Below, in pieces: positions 17,761 to 28,060 of a DNA stretch of 64,000 nt. Origin of the DNA: Candidatus Phytoplasma luffae (GTDB lineage: Bacteria; Bacillota_I; Bacilli_A; Acholeplasmatales; Acholeplasmataceae). Position numbers and translations under genes: made by a program. The notes below the pieces were generated by a model, which saw only the letters and a program-made list of their open reading frames with translations, made no database searches and was not told the origin of the DNA. Location of the stretch: positions 705,144 to 769,143 of the forward strand of contig NZ_CP054393.1 of the NCBI RefSeq assembly GCF_018024475.1, read 5' to 3'. Position 1 is the stretch's first letter, and every line of letters begins with the position of its first letter.

Positions 17761-20160
17761 ATGATAATTACAGAAAAAATTTTGTTAGAATTTTTTTCTA
17801 TCAATAATTATAATTGGAACGAATTAAAATCATTAGTTAACGATCATATAACTGAAATAGATAAAACATATAATTTTGAATTTGAACCATATTTAGTTAT
17901 AGGAGAAATTATTGATTTTAAAAAAATTACTGGTACTAAAAAACTCTCTTTAGTGACTGTGAATATTAAAAATGATGTTTTGAATATTGTTTGTGGCGCT
18001 TCTAATTTAGAACAAGAAACAAAGAGGAAAGTAGTAGTTGCTTTAGCGGGTCATTATATAAAATCAACTAATACTTTGATTGAAAATAAAAATATTTTTG
18101 GTATAGATTCAAAAGGCATGCTTTGTTCTGCGGAAGAATTAGGTTTAGATCCAATTTTTTTAACAGAAGAAGAAAAAAAAGGTATTTTATTTTTAGATAA
18201 TGAAGCTACTGTAGGGGCAAAATTTTCTGATTATCTAGTTTTGCAAGGCGGTTTATGGAAATTAAGTATAACACCAGATAGAGGCGATTTATTATCTTAC
18301 TTAGGTTTTACTAAAGATTTAAAAATTTTATCTAATGATGTTAATAAATTACAATTTCATCATAATTTATCTCGACCGATTGAAAAAAATATTAAAAACC
18401 CTTTTGAAATTGAAATCATGAACGAAAATTGTTCAGAATATAATGTGCTTTATATTAAAAATATCGAAGTCAAACCATCACCTTTATGGTTAAGAAATTT
18501 ACTTTTTATACATGAAATAACTTCGGTTAATAATATCATAGATATCACTAATTTATTGTTAATTAAATATGGTATTCCCATAGAAACGTTTGATGCTTCT
18601 AAATTAGATGAAAGAAAAATTCAAATCAGAAGCGCTCACAAAGAAGAAATATTTGTATGTTCTAACAATAAAAAATATAACCTAGATACGACAAATTTAG
18701 TAACAGTCAATAAAAATAATATTCTATCTTTAACAGGGATAATAAATTCTCAAAAAAATAACATTCATTCCCAAACAAAAGAAATTATTATAACTACTAC
18801 TTTATTAAATTCTTTGAATATTTCGAAAACTTCTAAGAGGATGAATATAGAAAATGAAAAAACTGCACGTTTAGTTAAAGGTATTGATCCTTCTTTAACA
18901 CAAAAAGTTTTAGATTATTTTGTTATTTTGTTAAAAAAAATAGAACCCAATTTAAAATTAAAAATATCTAACATTAAACATGTTCAAACTCAAAATTTAA
19001 CGAATCCAGAAATTTATTTTTCTTTAGATGATTTATATAATAAAATAGGTATTTCTTTTTCTCAAAAAGAAGTAATAGATTTTTTAACTAGATTAGAATA
19101 CGAAATACAAATAATAAATGATAATTGTTTAAAAGTAAAAGCACCTTCAAGACGTCATGATGTCAAAATACCAGAAGATGTTTTTTCTGATTTAGTTAGG
19201 GCTTATAGTTACAAAAAAATTCAACAATCAGAATTAATTAATTCTTCTCATGTTTTAATAGAGAATTCAAAAGAAAAAATATATCAAATAAAACATCTAT
19301 TATCTATTTTAGGTTTTTTTGAAGTCATTAATTATAGTTTAGTGAATGAACAAATTTTTAATTTATTTCCGCATTCATCTGATTATATTAAAGTTATAAA
19401 TCCTATTTCGCAAGAACAATTAATTTTAAGACAACATTTGGGCGGAAGCATTATTCAAAATTTGAGTTATAATCAAAAACATGACAATTATAATAATTCT
19501 TTTTTTGAAATAGGAAAAGTTTATTATCCTGAAAAAGAAAAATTACATTTATCGTTAGCTTTAAGTGGCTATTTAGGGAAAGAAAATTGGAGCAATTCTC
19601 ATATAAAAAGTTCTTTTTTCGTCTTAAAAGGAATTTTAGAAAAAATAGGATTATTATTGGGTATTGATTTTCAATTTAAAAAAAGTTCTCTTTATTCTAA
19701 TCTTCATCCTGGAAAACAAGCTGATATTTTATATCAAAATAAAAAAATTGGTTTCATTGGTGAACTTCATCCTTCTTTAGAAAAATTATATTCTTTAAAA
19801 ACGAGTTTTATTGCGGAAATAGATTTAGAAAAATTATATTTAGAACATTCTAAAAAAAATATTTTTCAAAATATTTCTAAATTTCCTTCTATTATAAGAG
19901 ACTTAAGTTTTTGGGTTTCTAAAAAATATTCTTTTGAAAACATTAAAAAAACTTTAATAGAAGATATGCCTGATTTTTTATTACAATGTGAACTTTTAGA
20001 TATTTATGAATGCCCTAAAATATCTTCTGAAGAACATTCTTTAACTTTTAATTTTATTTTTAACGATCGAAATAAAAGTTTATCTCATATAATTGTTAAC
20101 GAAATAATGCAAAAAATAGAAAATAAGATAAAAAAGATTTACAAAGTTAAAATAAGATAA
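17761..20160 (+). CDS. pheT: Phenylalanyl-tRNA synthetase beta subunit, editing site degenerate
   Basis: A 799-residue beta subunit. Domains in order: tRNA-binding OB fold (about 40-150), B1/B3/B4 region (to about 400), B5 helix-turn-helix, class II-like core, and the C-terminal anticodon-binding FDX-ACB domain (about 705-799). In active editing subunits the B3/B4 site has GxPxHAFD, an AGxxGG segment and a Glu in LEsA. Here they read GIPIETFD (271-278), LTGIINSQ (324-331) and ITTT (344-347), so the key His, Gly-Gly and Glu are missing. Aminoacylation support should be intact; hydrolysis of Tyr-tRNA-Phe probably is not. Confidence 0.95.
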   Translation: MIITEKILLEFFSINNYNWNELKSLVNDHITEIDKTYNFEFEPYLVIGEIIDFKKITGTKKLSLVTVNIKNDVLNIVCGASNLEQETKRKVVVALAGHYIKSTNTLIENKNIFGIDSKGMLCSAEELGLDPIFLTEEEKKGILFLDNEATVGAKFSDYLVLQGGLWKLSITPDRGDLLSYLGFTKDLKILSNDVNKLQFHHNLSRPIEKNIKNPFEIEIMNENCSEYNVLYIKNIEVKPSPLWLRNLLFIHEITSVNNIIDITNLLLIKYGIPIETFDASKLDERKIQIRSAHKEEIFVCSNNKKYNLDTTNLVTVNKNNILSLTGIINSQKNNIHSQTKEIIITTTLLNSLNISKTSKRMNIENEKTARLVKGIDPSLTQKVLDYFVILLKKIEPNLKLKISNIKHVQTQNLTNPEIYFSLDDLYNKIGISFSQKEVIDFLTRLEYEIQIINDNCLKVKAPSRRHDVKIPEDVFSDLVRAYSYKKIQQSELINSSHVLIENSKEKIYQIKHLLSILGFFEVINYSLVNEQIFNLFPHSSDYIKVINPISQEQLILRQHLGGSIIQNLSYNQKHDNYNNSFFEIGKVYYPEKEKLHLSLALSGYLGKENWSNSHIKSSFFVLKGILEKIGLLLGIDFQFKKSSLYSNLHPGKQADILYQNKKIGFIGELHPSLEKLYSLKTSFIAEIDLEKLYLEHSKKNIFQNISKFPSIIRDLSFWVSKKYSFENIKKTLIEDMPDFLLQCELLDIYECPKISSEEHSLTFNFIFNDRNKSLSHIIVNEIMQKIENKIKKIYKVKIR

Positions 20161-20189
20161 TATAATCTCATGTATGGAGAAAATAGTCA

Positions 20190-21104
20190 TTGCGTAAAGG
20201 TATTGTAATTGAATTTTTAATAAAAGAATATGTTGTTGTGGATTTAGAAAAGAAAAACAAAATTCAAGCTCAACTCAAAGGGAAAATTAAAAATCATGAT
20301 TCGCATAATCAAACAGATCAAACATTAAATTATTCTAAAATTAAAATTGGAGATCTAGTTTTGTATGAATCCAAAAATGATAAATTTTTAATTGATAGTA
20401 TTTTACCACGAGCTAATTCTTTAGATAGACCTAATATTAGTAATATTACTCAAGTTTTTTTAGTGTTTTCTTTAAAAGAACCTAAATTTACATTTAAATT
20501 ATTAGATAAATTTTTATTAATTTTGAAAAAAAATAAATTAAAAATTATTTTAATTTTTACTAAAATAGATTTAATAAATTTAAATGAATTAGCTTTATTT
20601 CAACAAAAAATATCTTATTATACAAAATTTTTTTCTATTCATTATATCGATAATAAAAAAAGAATAGGATTAACAAATTTATACCCCCTTTTAATTAATG
20701 AAATCACTATTTTAGCTGGTCAAACAGGCGTAGGAAAATCTAGTTTAATTAATGCTTTTACTTCTCTTAATTTAAAAACTCAAGAAATTTCTAAGCATTT
20801 AAATAGAGGAAAACATACTACTAAAAATTCTAAATTATTTTTTTTTCATGAAGGATATATCGCTGATACACCAGGATTTTCGAAATTAAATTTATTAAAT
20901 TTAGAAGTAGAAGAGATTAAAAATTTATATGATGATTTTTTAATTTTTTCTGAAGAATGTTTTTTTAAAAATAGTTGTTTACATATTAACGAAGACAATT
21001 GCAAAGTCAAAGATGTTTATCAAAAAGGATTAATTTCTCCTATTCGTTATAAAAATTATGTTTCTTTTGTAGAAGAAATTAAAAAAAAGAAAAAAAAGAG
21101 ATAA
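20190..21104 (+). CDS. rsgA: Ribosome small subunit-dependent GTPase A
   Basis: A 304-residue circularly permuted GTPase that assists late 30S maturation. An N-terminal OB fold is followed by the permuted order G4 (FTKIDL), G1 (AGQTGVGKSSLIN) and G3 (DTPGF). The C-terminal zinc knuckle is ECFFKNSCLHINEDNC. The start is TTG at 20190, giving MRKGIVIEF, which fits the family N-terminus; GGAGA lies 9 bp upstream and no suitable ATG exists. It lies between pheT and lepA, so translation functions cluster here. Confidence 0.95.
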   Translation: MRKGIVIEFLIKEYVVVDLEKKNKIQAQLKGKIKNHDSHNQTDQTLNYSKIKIGDLVLYESKNDKFLIDSILPRANSLDRPNISNITQVFLVFSLKEPKFTFKLLDKFLLILKKNKLKIILIFTKIDLINLNELALFQQKISYYTKFFSIHYIDNKKRIGLTNLYPLLINEITILAGQTGVGKSSLINAFTSLNLKTQEISKHLNRGKHTTKNSKLFFFHEGYIADTPGFSKLNLLNLEVEEIKNLYDDFLIFSEECFFKNSCLHINEDNCKVKDVYQKGLISPIRYKNYVSFVEEIKKKKKKR

Positions 21105-21169
21105 TTTTCTATATTATGGCTAGTTATATATTTAAATAATTATTTTTAAATTAAAAAAAAGGTTTGAGT

Positions 21170-22990
21170 ATGAAATTAGAAGAAATAAATCAAAGAAAGA
21201 AAAAAATTCGTAATTTTTCTATTATCGCACATATAGATCATGGAAAATCCACTTTAGCAGATAGAATTTTAGAAATGACAAATACCATTACTAAAAGAGA
21301 AATGAAAAATCAGATTTTGGATTCAATGGATTTAGAAAGAGAAAAAGGTATTACGATTAAATTAAATACTGTTTCTATTCATTATAAACATGATAATGAA
21401 GAATATATTATGAATTTAATTGACACTCCTGGACATATTGATTTTAATTACGAAGTTTCTCGTTCTTTAGCTGCTTGTGAAGGGGCTCTTTTGATAGTAG
21501 ACGCAACACAAGGAATTCAAGCACAAACTTTAGCTAATGTTAATTTAGCTGTGGAAAATAATTTAAAAATAATTCCTATTTTAAATAAAGTAGATTTGCC
21601 TGCCGCAGATATCGAAAAAACTAAAAAAGATATTCAAGATAAACTTAATTTAGACTTAGAAAATATAATTATCGCAAGTGGAAAAACAGGATTAGGCGTT
21701 CCAGAAATTTTAAAAAGTATTGTTAAAAATATCAAACCTCCTAAAGGTGACGTCAATAAACCTTTACAAGCTTTAATTTTTGATTCTGTTTTTGATTCTT
21801 ATAAAGGGGTTATGCCTTATATTAGAATTTTTAATGGAATGATTAAAAAAGGAGATAAAATTCGTTTTATTTCCAGCCAAGCTACATACGAAGTTATGGA
21901 AGTAGGGATATTCACCCCTAAACCTGTTAAAAAAGATTTTTTAGCAGTTGGAGATGTAGGTTATTTATACGCTTTTATCAAAAATATTGATGATGTAAGA
22001 GTAGGCGATACTATTACTTTAAGTCGTGATCATCAAGTTGCCGCTTTGCCAGGTTATCGTCAAGTTAATCCTGTTGTTTTTTGTGGTCTTTACCCTGCAG
22101 ATTTAAAAAAATATAATCATTTAAAAGAAGCTTTACAAAAATTAAAATTAAATGATTCTTCTTTGGTTTACGAAAAAGAGAGTTCTAAAGTTTTAGGTAT
22201 AGGTTTTAGAATTGGTTTTTTAGGACTTTTACATATGGAAATTACACAAGAAAGAATTATGAGAGAGTTTGATATTGAAATTATCATCACTGCTCCTTCT
22301 GTAATATTTCATATTTATCAACCGAATAATAAAAAAATTATTATTGATAACTTGTCTAATTGGCCTACTAATCAATTAATAGAACGTATAGAAGAGCCTT
22401 ATATTAAAGCTTATATTACTTGTCCTGAAACTTATATCGGCGCAGTTATGGAAATTTCTCAAAATAAAAGAGGACAATTACAAGATATCCAATATTTATC
22501 TCATAATAAAGTGGTATTATATTATTTATTACCTTTGTCTGAAATAATTTATAATTATTTTGATAAATTGAAATCTTCTACTAAAGGTTATGCATCTTTT
22601 GATTATCAAATGGACCAGTATTACGAAAGTAAATTAAAAAAAGTAGATATCTTATTAAATTCAGAAATAGTAGAGGCTTTGTCATTTATTTGTCATGAAA
22701 GTTTTGCTTATTACAGAGGTAAAGCGATTTGTCAAAAATTAAAAGAACTTATTCCTAGACAAATGTTTGAAATAGTTATACAAGCGGCTTTAGGAAAAAA
22801 GATTATCACCAGAGAAACTATTAAAGCTATGAGAAAAAATGTTATTGATAAATGTTATGGCGGCGATGTAACTCGTAAAAAGAAATTATTAGAAAAACAA
22901 AAAAAAGGTAAAAAGAAAATGAAATCTTTAGGTAAAGTAATGTTGCCACAAAAAGCCTTTTTAGCGATTTTATCTAGTGGTGATAAATAA
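21170..22990 (+). CDS. lepA: Elongation factor 4 (LepA)
   Basis: A 606-residue translational GTPase related to EF-G, which acts on stalled or mis-translocated ribosomes or in initiation. Visible: [15 protein letters not shown], the switch region [37 protein letters not shown], and the LepA-specific C-terminal domain with [23 protein letters not shown] use ATG 21170 because AAAAGG lies 7 bp upstream; the TTG at 21164 is too close to it. The length is that of the family. Confidence 0.97.
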   Translation: MKLEEINQRKKKIRNFSIIAHIDHGKSTLADRILEMTNTITKREMKNQILDSMDLEREKGITIKLNTVSIHYKHDNEEYIMNLIDTPGHIDFNYEVSRSLAACEGALLIVDATQGIQAQTLANVNLAVENNLKIIPILNKVDLPAADIEKTKKDIQDKLNLDLENIIIASGKTGLGVPEILKSIVKNIKPPKGDVNKPLQALIFDSVFDSYKGVMPYIRIFNGMIKKGDKIRFISSQATYEVMEVGIFTPKPVKKDFLAVGDVGYLYAFIKNIDDVRVGDTITLSRDHQVAALPGYRQVNPVVFCGLYPADLKKYNHLKEALQKLKLNDSSLVYEKESSKVLGIGFRIGFLGLLHMEITQERIMREFDIEIIITAPSVIFHIYQPNNKKIIIDNLSNWPTNQLIERIEEPYIKAYITCPETYIGAVMEISQNKRGQLQDIQYLSHNKVVLYYLLPLSEIIYNYFDKLKSSTKGYASFDYQMDQYYESKLKKVDILLNSEIVEALSFICHESFAYYRGKAICQKLKELIPRQMFEIVIQAALGKKIITRETIKAMRKNVIDKCYGGDVTRKKKLLEKQKKGKKKMKSLGKVMLPQKAFLAILSSGDK

Positions 22991-23025
22991 AAATAATTAA
23001 TCTATTTTTTTAGAAAGGTCTTAAT

Positions 23026-24339
23026 ATGACAACCTTAATAAAATTAAAAAACATTTCCAAAGTTATAGATAATCGAATAATTTTAAATGATATTGATTTA
23101 GAAATTAAAGAAAATGAATTTGTAACTTTATTAGGACCTTCTGGATGTGGTAAAACTACAATTTTAAGAATTATTGGTGGTTTTGAAGATTTAAGTAAGG
23201 GTGATATTTTTTTTAATAACCAAAATATTACAAATGTTCCGCCACATAAAAGATTAATTAATACAGTTTTTCAAAAATATGCCTTATTTCCTCATTTAAA
23301 TGTTTATGAAAATATCGCTTTCAGTTTAAGAATCAAAGATTTAAATAAAAAAGATAATAAAGAAAAAAAGAAATTAATAGAAGAGAGAGAAAAAGAATTA
23401 AAAAAAGTTACAGAAGAATATATAGAAAAAATAAATAAAATTAATTCTTTTAAAAAGTCAGAAAAAAAATCTTTTTTCCAATCTTTTAAATCTCTTTTTA
23501 TAATTACTAATCCTGTTTTAAAAAAAATCCAAAAAGATTTTCAAAAAGAAAAAAACCAAATAAAACAAAAATACGCTCAAAAATTATTAATTTTGCAAAA
23601 AAACATGCTATCTCCTAAACAAAAAGAAGATTTTATTAGAAAAAAAGTATTATATTATTTAAAGTTAGTAGGGTTAGAAGGTTTAGAAAAAAGAAGTATC
23701 GATAAATTATCAGGCGGCGAACAACAAAGAGTGGCTATAAGCAGAGCTTTAATCAACGAACCTAAAGTTTTGTTATTAGACGAACCTTTAGCAGCTTTAG
23801 ATTTGAAATTAAGAAAAGAAATGCAATTCGAATTAAAAAAAATTCAAAGACTTTCAGGAATTACTTTTATTTTTGTAACTCATGATCAAGAAGAAGCTTT
23901 GAGTATAAGCGACAAAATAGTTGTTATCAATAAAGGTCAAATTCAACAAATTGGAACTCCTGAAGATATTTATAACGAACCAGAAAATAAATTTATAGCT
24001 CAATTTATAGGTGAATCTAATTTAATTTCTGGTTATATGAAAAAAGATTTTTTAGTTTGTTTTGATGACAAAGAATTAGAATGTGTTGACTCAGGTTTTA
24101 AGTCGAATCAAAAAGTAGATATTGTAATTCGCCCAGAAGATATTGATATAACTTCTTTAGATAAATGTTTGTTTGAAGGAGTTGTTGAATATATTTTATT
24201 TAAAGGTGTTCATTGGGAAGTGATTGTGAAAACTAAATATCGTGAATATATTATTCATACTACTGATTTTGTTAATAAAAAAACTAAAGTAGGTATTAGT
24301 TTTAATCGCGAAGATATACATGTGATGGAAATATGGTGA
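23026..24339 (+). CDS. potA: Spermidine/putrescine ABC importer, ATPase subunit with coiled-coil insertion
   Basis: A 437-residue ATPase powering polyamine uptake. Walker A GPSGCGKT (37-44), Q-loop VFQKYALFPH, signature LSGGEQQ (228-234), Walker B LLLDEPLAALD, H-loop FVTHDQEEAL, and a C-terminal TOBE-like regulatory part. About 100 extra Lys/Glu-rich residues (roughly 106-205) with predicted helical coiled-coil character sit between the Q-loop and the signature. First gene of potABCD; it ends in TGA directly at the next start. Confidence 0.94.
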   Translation: MTTLIKLKNISKVIDNRIILNDIDLEIKENEFVTLLGPSGCGKTTILRIIGGFEDLSKGDIFFNNQNITNVPPHKRLINTVFQKYALFPHLNVYENIAFSLRIKDLNKKDNKEKKKLIEEREKELKKVTEEYIEKINKINSFKKSEKKSFFQSFKSLFIITNPVLKKIQKDFQKEKNQIKQKYAQKLLILQKNMLSPKQKEDFIRKKVLYYLKLVGLEGLEKRSIDKLSGGEQQRVAISRALINEPKVLLLDEPLAALDLKLRKEMQFELKKIQRLSGITFIFVTHDQEEALSISDKIVVINKGQIQQIGTPEDIYNEPENKFIAQFIGESNLISGYMKKDFLVCFDDKELECVDSGFKSNQKVDIVIRPEDIDITSLDKCLFEGVVEYILFKGVHWEVIVKTKYREYIIHTTDFVNKKTKVGISFNREDIHVMEIW

Positions 24340-24345
24340 TCTAAA

Positions 24346-25170
24346 TTGTATTTTGCTCTGAATTCTAATAAAAAAAGTAATTTTTATAAATATTTAATTA
24401 TACCTTATTTTGGTATTCTTATTTCATTAATTATAATACCTATTTTAGTTGTTTTTATTGATTCTATTCAAAAACCTAATCCTGAACATATTTTTAAAGT
24501 TTCTTTCACTTTAGAATATTATTATAACTTTTATACTATTAATTATTTTGTTTATATTTTATTGCGCTCTATTGCAATAACTATCGTATCTACTTTTTTT
24601 TTAATTCTGATAGCTTATCCTTTAGCTTATATAGTTTATAAATGTAATTATGCCATTCAATCTATTTTAGTTTTGTTAATAAATGGAACTATGTGGATTA
24701 ATATGATTTTAAAAATTCAATCCTTAATACAAATTTTTACTTTGATAGATGATTTTTTCGGTATTAGAATATTAGAAACTAATTCGGCAATGATTATTGG
24801 TTTTGTTTATGTTTTTCTTCCTTATATTTTTTTATCTATTTTTTTAATTATTTCTAAAATTGATTCTCTTTGGATAGAATCTGCCCAAGATTTAGGAGCG
24901 AACAATAAGCAAATTTTTACTAAAATTATTTTCCCTTTATCTATTCCAGGTTTAGCCACGGGTGTGATTTTAATTTCTTTACAAATTGTTACTAATTTAG
25001 CGGTACCGAAATATTTAGGACCAACTAACACTACAGTAATTGGTGAATTGATAGAAAATCAAACTTTTTTAAATGGTGATATAAAAAGTGCTTCTGCTAT
25101 CGCCATCAATTTAAGTTTTTTAATTTTTTGTATTTTATTTTTCTGTAAAAAAACAATTAAAAAAATTTAG
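24346..25170 (+). CDS. potB: Spermidine/putrescine ABC importer, permease PotB
   Basis: A 274-residue membrane protein with about six helices. The cytoplasmic EAA loop that contacts the ATPase is visible as ESAQDLGANNKQIFTKIIFPLSIPG. The start is TTG at 24346; the potA stop region provides a GGTGAT ribosome binding site just upstream, so translation is probably coupled. It should form the transmembrane channel with PotC. Confidence 0.9.
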   Translation: MYFALNSNKKSNFYKYLIIPYFGILISLIIIPILVVFIDSIQKPNPEHIFKVSFTLEYYYNFYTINYFVYILLRSIAITIVSTFFLILIAYPLAYIVYKCNYAIQSILVLLINGTMWINMILKIQSLIQIFTLIDDFFGIRILETNSAMIIGFVYVFLPYIFLSIFLIISKIDSLWIESAQDLGANNKQIFTKIIFPLSIPGLATGVILISLQIVTNLAVPKYLGPTNTTVIGELIENQTFLNGDIKSASAIAINLSFLIFCILFFCKKTIKKI

Positions 25171-25198
25171 AAAAGGATTATAAAAAAAGATAAATGAT

Positions 25199-25987
25199 AT
25201 GTTTAAAATAAATATTAAAAAAATATCTATTTTTTATTTATTTTTGATAATTATATTTATTTATTTGCCTATAATTTCTTTAATTGTTTTTTCTTTTAAC
25301 GAAACAGAAGGGCGTATTTCTTCTTTAATTCACTTTCATAAATTCGGTTTAAAGTGGTATTATAAAATTTTTACAGATGAAGCTATTAAATCATCTATCT
25401 TTGTTACTTTTCAAATCGCTTTTTTATCAACTATTATTTCCACTATTTTAGGAACTTTGGCTTCTATTTCTTTAATGAGTTATAAAAAAAAGTGGCGTCA
25501 ATTTATTTTAGATACTAATCAAATTTCTATTATTATCCCTGATATTATAAACGCTTTGGCTTTGTTCGTTTTATTCAGTTTTATTCATTTAAGTAGTGGT
25601 TTTTGGAGAATGTTATTAGCTCATATTTCTTTTAGTACTCCTTTCGTTTTGGTTTGCATTTATACTAAATGTTGTTTTTTAAAAAAAGATTTAATAGAAG
25701 CTTCTTATGATTTAGGAGCTACCCCTTCGAAAACCTTTTTTAAAATTATTTTACCACAATTAAAAAGCGCTATATTAGCTGGCGCCGGTATCGCTTTTTC
25801 ATTATCTTTTGATGATTATATTATTTCTTATTTTACTGGTGGGTCCGATTATCAAAATATATCCGCTTATATTTATAGTTTAAAAGGGAATATCAATCCT
25901 ACTATTAATGCTTTATCATCTGTTTTGATTTCAATTATTTTTATAAAAATAATATTTGAATTTATTAAATTAAAAAAAAGATTATAA
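25199..25987 (+). CDS. potC: Spermidine/putrescine ABC importer, permease PotC
   Basis: A 262-residue membrane protein with about six helices. The EAA loop is EASYDLGATPSKTFFKIILPQLKS, followed by AGAGIAFSLSFDDYIISYFTGG, a conserved PotC stretch. Together with PotB it forms the polyamine channel. The gene starts 28 bp after potB, and potD begins 6 bp after its stop. Confidence 0.92.
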   Translation: MFKINIKKISIFYLFLIIIFIYLPIISLIVFSFNETEGRISSLIHFHKFGLKWYYKIFTDEAIKSSIFVTFQIAFLSTIISTILGTLASISLMSYKKKWRQFILDTNQISIIIPDIINALALFVLFSFIHLSSGFWRMLLAHISFSTPFVLVCIYTKCCFLKKDLIEASYDLGATPSKTFFKIILPQLKSAILAGAGIAFSLSFDDYIISYFTGGSDYQNISAYIYSLKGNINPTINALSSVLISIIFIKIIFEFIKLKKRL

Positions 25988-25993
25988 CTGAAA

Positions 25994-27187
25994 ATGACTA
26001 AAAAAATATTTTTTTTTATTATTTTAATTTTGTGTTTTTGTTCTATTACTTTGATATTAATAGCAAAAAAAATAAAAAATGATAAAAATAAACCTACCAC
26101 CATTACATTACTTAATTGGAGTGAATATATTAAACCAGAACTTATACAAGAATTTAACAAAGAATATTCAGGTCGATTTGTTTTAAAACAAATATTTTTG
26201 TCTTCTAATGAATTGGCTATTAATAAAATTAAATCTGGTAATAAATATGATATAGCTATTTTAAGTGAATACGCTATTGAACAATTAAAAAGTAATGATT
26301 TAGAAAAAATTGATATTCAAAGATTAAATAATGATTTAAAAGAGGATAACGGAAAAACAAATGATCTAAAGTTCACCTCTAATTTTAAAAACATAAAACA
26401 AAAAAAAGATGAAACAGAACAATCGGATATATGGGAATACAATATTCCTTATTTATGGGGTAAATTGGGTTTTTTGTATAATGAAAATAAATTAGGAGAA
26501 ATTAAATCATTACAACAATTAAAAAAAATATTAGAAAATCCTGAACATAAAGTAGCTTTATACAATAATCCCTTCGAAGTTATGTTTGTAGGATTAAAAA
26601 TGACAGAAGGAGATATTAGCGTTAATTCGAAAGATGATATTCAAAAATCTAAAGAATATTTATTAGACCTTAAAAAAAATAACCCTAATTTATATTTTGT
26701 GACCGATTCATTATTGGATAGAATGAAAATACCTGGCAAAGAACATTATGATATTGTTGTTTCTTATTCAGGAGACGCAAGATATTTAACAAGAGAAAAT
26801 AAAAATTTAAAATATTATCATTTTAAAAAAGAAGAACAAAAGAAAACTGGAACCAATATTTGGTTTGACGGAATAGTTTTCCCAAAAGAAAGTAACAAAG
26901 AAGGTTCTTACAAATTTATTAATTTTTTATTAAAAAAAGAAAATAACGAAAAAAATATTAAGTTTTTAGATTATAATTCTCCTTATTCAGGAGAAAATGA
27001 TGATGATTTATGTAAAATTGACGAAAACGACAAAATATATAAATACAATAAAGAGATTAAAAAAGAAATAGCTAACGCTTGGAACGAAATTTATACTTAT
27101 CGAGATCCTAAAGATAAATATTTAATTTTTTTAAGTATTTTTATTTTATTCTTTTATGGTTTTTTCTATTTTATTTTAAAAAAATAA
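25994..27187 (+). CDS. potD: Polyamine-binding protein PotD with extra C-terminal membrane helix
   Basis: A 397-residue extracellular substrate-binding protein. An N-terminal hydrophobic segment (5-25, FFIILILCFCSITLILIA) exports or anchors it. The mature part begins TITLLNWSEYIKPELIQEF, typical of PotD/PotF, and contains NIPYLWGKLGFLYN and an INFLLKKENNEKN region. The last 25 residues form a second hydrophobic helix followed by KK, which PotD of other bacteria lacks. It closes the potABCD operon. Confidence 0.88.
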   Translation: MTKKIFFFIILILCFCSITLILIAKKIKNDKNKPTTITLLNWSEYIKPELIQEFNKEYSGRFVLKQIFLSSNELAINKIKSGNKYDIAILSEYAIEQLKSNDLEKIDIQRLNNDLKEDNGKTNDLKFTSNFKNIKQKKDETEQSDIWEYNIPYLWGKLGFLYNENKLGEIKSLQQLKKILENPEHKVALYNNPFEVMFVGLKMTEGDISVNSKDDIQKSKEYLLDLKKNNPNLYFVTDSLLDRMKIPGKEHYDIVVSYSGDARYLTRENKNLKYYHFKKEEQKKTGTNIWFDGIVFPKESNKEGSYKFINFLLKKENNEKNIKFLDYNSPYSGENDDDLCKIDENDKIYKYNKEIKKEIANAWNEIYTYRDPKDKYLIFLSIFILFFYGFFYFILKK

Positions 27188-27451
27188 TTTTTTTATTTTT
27201 TTTATTATTAAAATTATATACTTTGTTAAAAAAATAATTATCATTTTAAATATATGAGTCGCAGTATTTTAAAAATTTTAGATACTTTGTTTTAAAATTT
27301 TTTAAGACTGAATTATGAGATAAATATCGTTTGAACTAAAATTTTCAACAAAATTACTCTTTTTGAATATAAATGGACTAATGCTAAAATTAATTTAAAA
27401 ATTGTTAAACAATTATAACAAAAAAAGAACATTTAGAAAAATTACATATTT
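27188..27451. other. Gap between potD and the mobile unit
   Basis: No gene or clear terminator is visible. The sequence becomes part of the left inverted repeat of the mobile unit at 27452. Confidence 0.5.
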
Positions 27452-28014
27452 TGCGCTGTTCCGTTTTTTTGGATATATTTTGATTTTAAAATTGTTCTTT
27501 AAAACTTAAAATTAAGTAGATAATTTCATATCTTTTCAAACTAACAAAGTTGTTTTTAATTAAATTAAAAAGTGTCTAAAGTTTTTTAATAATTTGCTAG
27601 TTTCAAAAGATATTTTTTTCAATATTTTACCCTTCCATATATATAGTTAGGTAAAAAAAGTTAAAAAGGTGTCTACAAAATAAAAAGAAAATAATCTTTT
27701 ATATAATTTTAACATTTTTCTTAAAAAAAGGGTGCAGAAAAGTAACCTTTTTTATAAGGTTATATTATTTATGTAAATTTAACTAATAATTTATCTAAGA
27801 GTTTGAAAATATTGTAAAGGGGATAAATTATTTAATTTAGTTAAAAGCCATTTATGATTCCAAAAAGAAGGAAATTGATTAATTATTTTTGTGATTTTTG
27901 GAATTGTTTTTTGAAATAAAAAAGGATGACGATGATATAAAATACTTTTCATTTGGCCGAACAGATTTTCAATTACTGCGTTATCACGTGGAGTGGCTTT
28001 GCGGGACATGCTGA
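27452..28014 (-). repeat. Left terminal inverted repeat of the mobile unit
   Basis: Reverse complement of 42368-42930 without gaps. It begins TGCGCTGTTCC. Three of the mismatches I see fall within the first 35 bp at the outer end, and one near 27710. The repeat includes the 3' part of a transposase gene plus 115 bp beyond the IS end. Confidence 0.9.
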
Positions 28015-28041
28015 GGTATTCCAAAACTTTAGACACTTTTT
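27567..28041 (-). mobile_element. Internally deleted IS3-family element with 19-bp terminal inverted repeats
   Basis: The ends are AAAAAGTGTCTAAAGTTTT (27567-27585) and its exact complement (28023-28041). Inside lies the 3' third of the transposase found intact at 41647-42591, joined to about 8 bp of other sequence next to the inner end. This is the structure expected of a non-autonomous derivative produced by internal deletion. Confidence 0.7.
27791..28036 (-). pseudogene. Transposase remnant (C-terminal 76 residues)
   Basis: On the minus strand, the frame reads SMSRKATPRDNAVIENLFGQ and continues to ...LQYFQTLR, identical to residues 242-314 of the intact transposase. It keeps only the last catalytic residue (Glu) of the DDE triad. 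The preceding codons come from the IS terminal repeat (GTG start), so any product would be inactive as a transposase. It could still bind the intact protein or the IS end, but this is speculation. Confidence 0.9.
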
Positions 28042-28060
28042 GTTTTTTAAAATTTATTTA

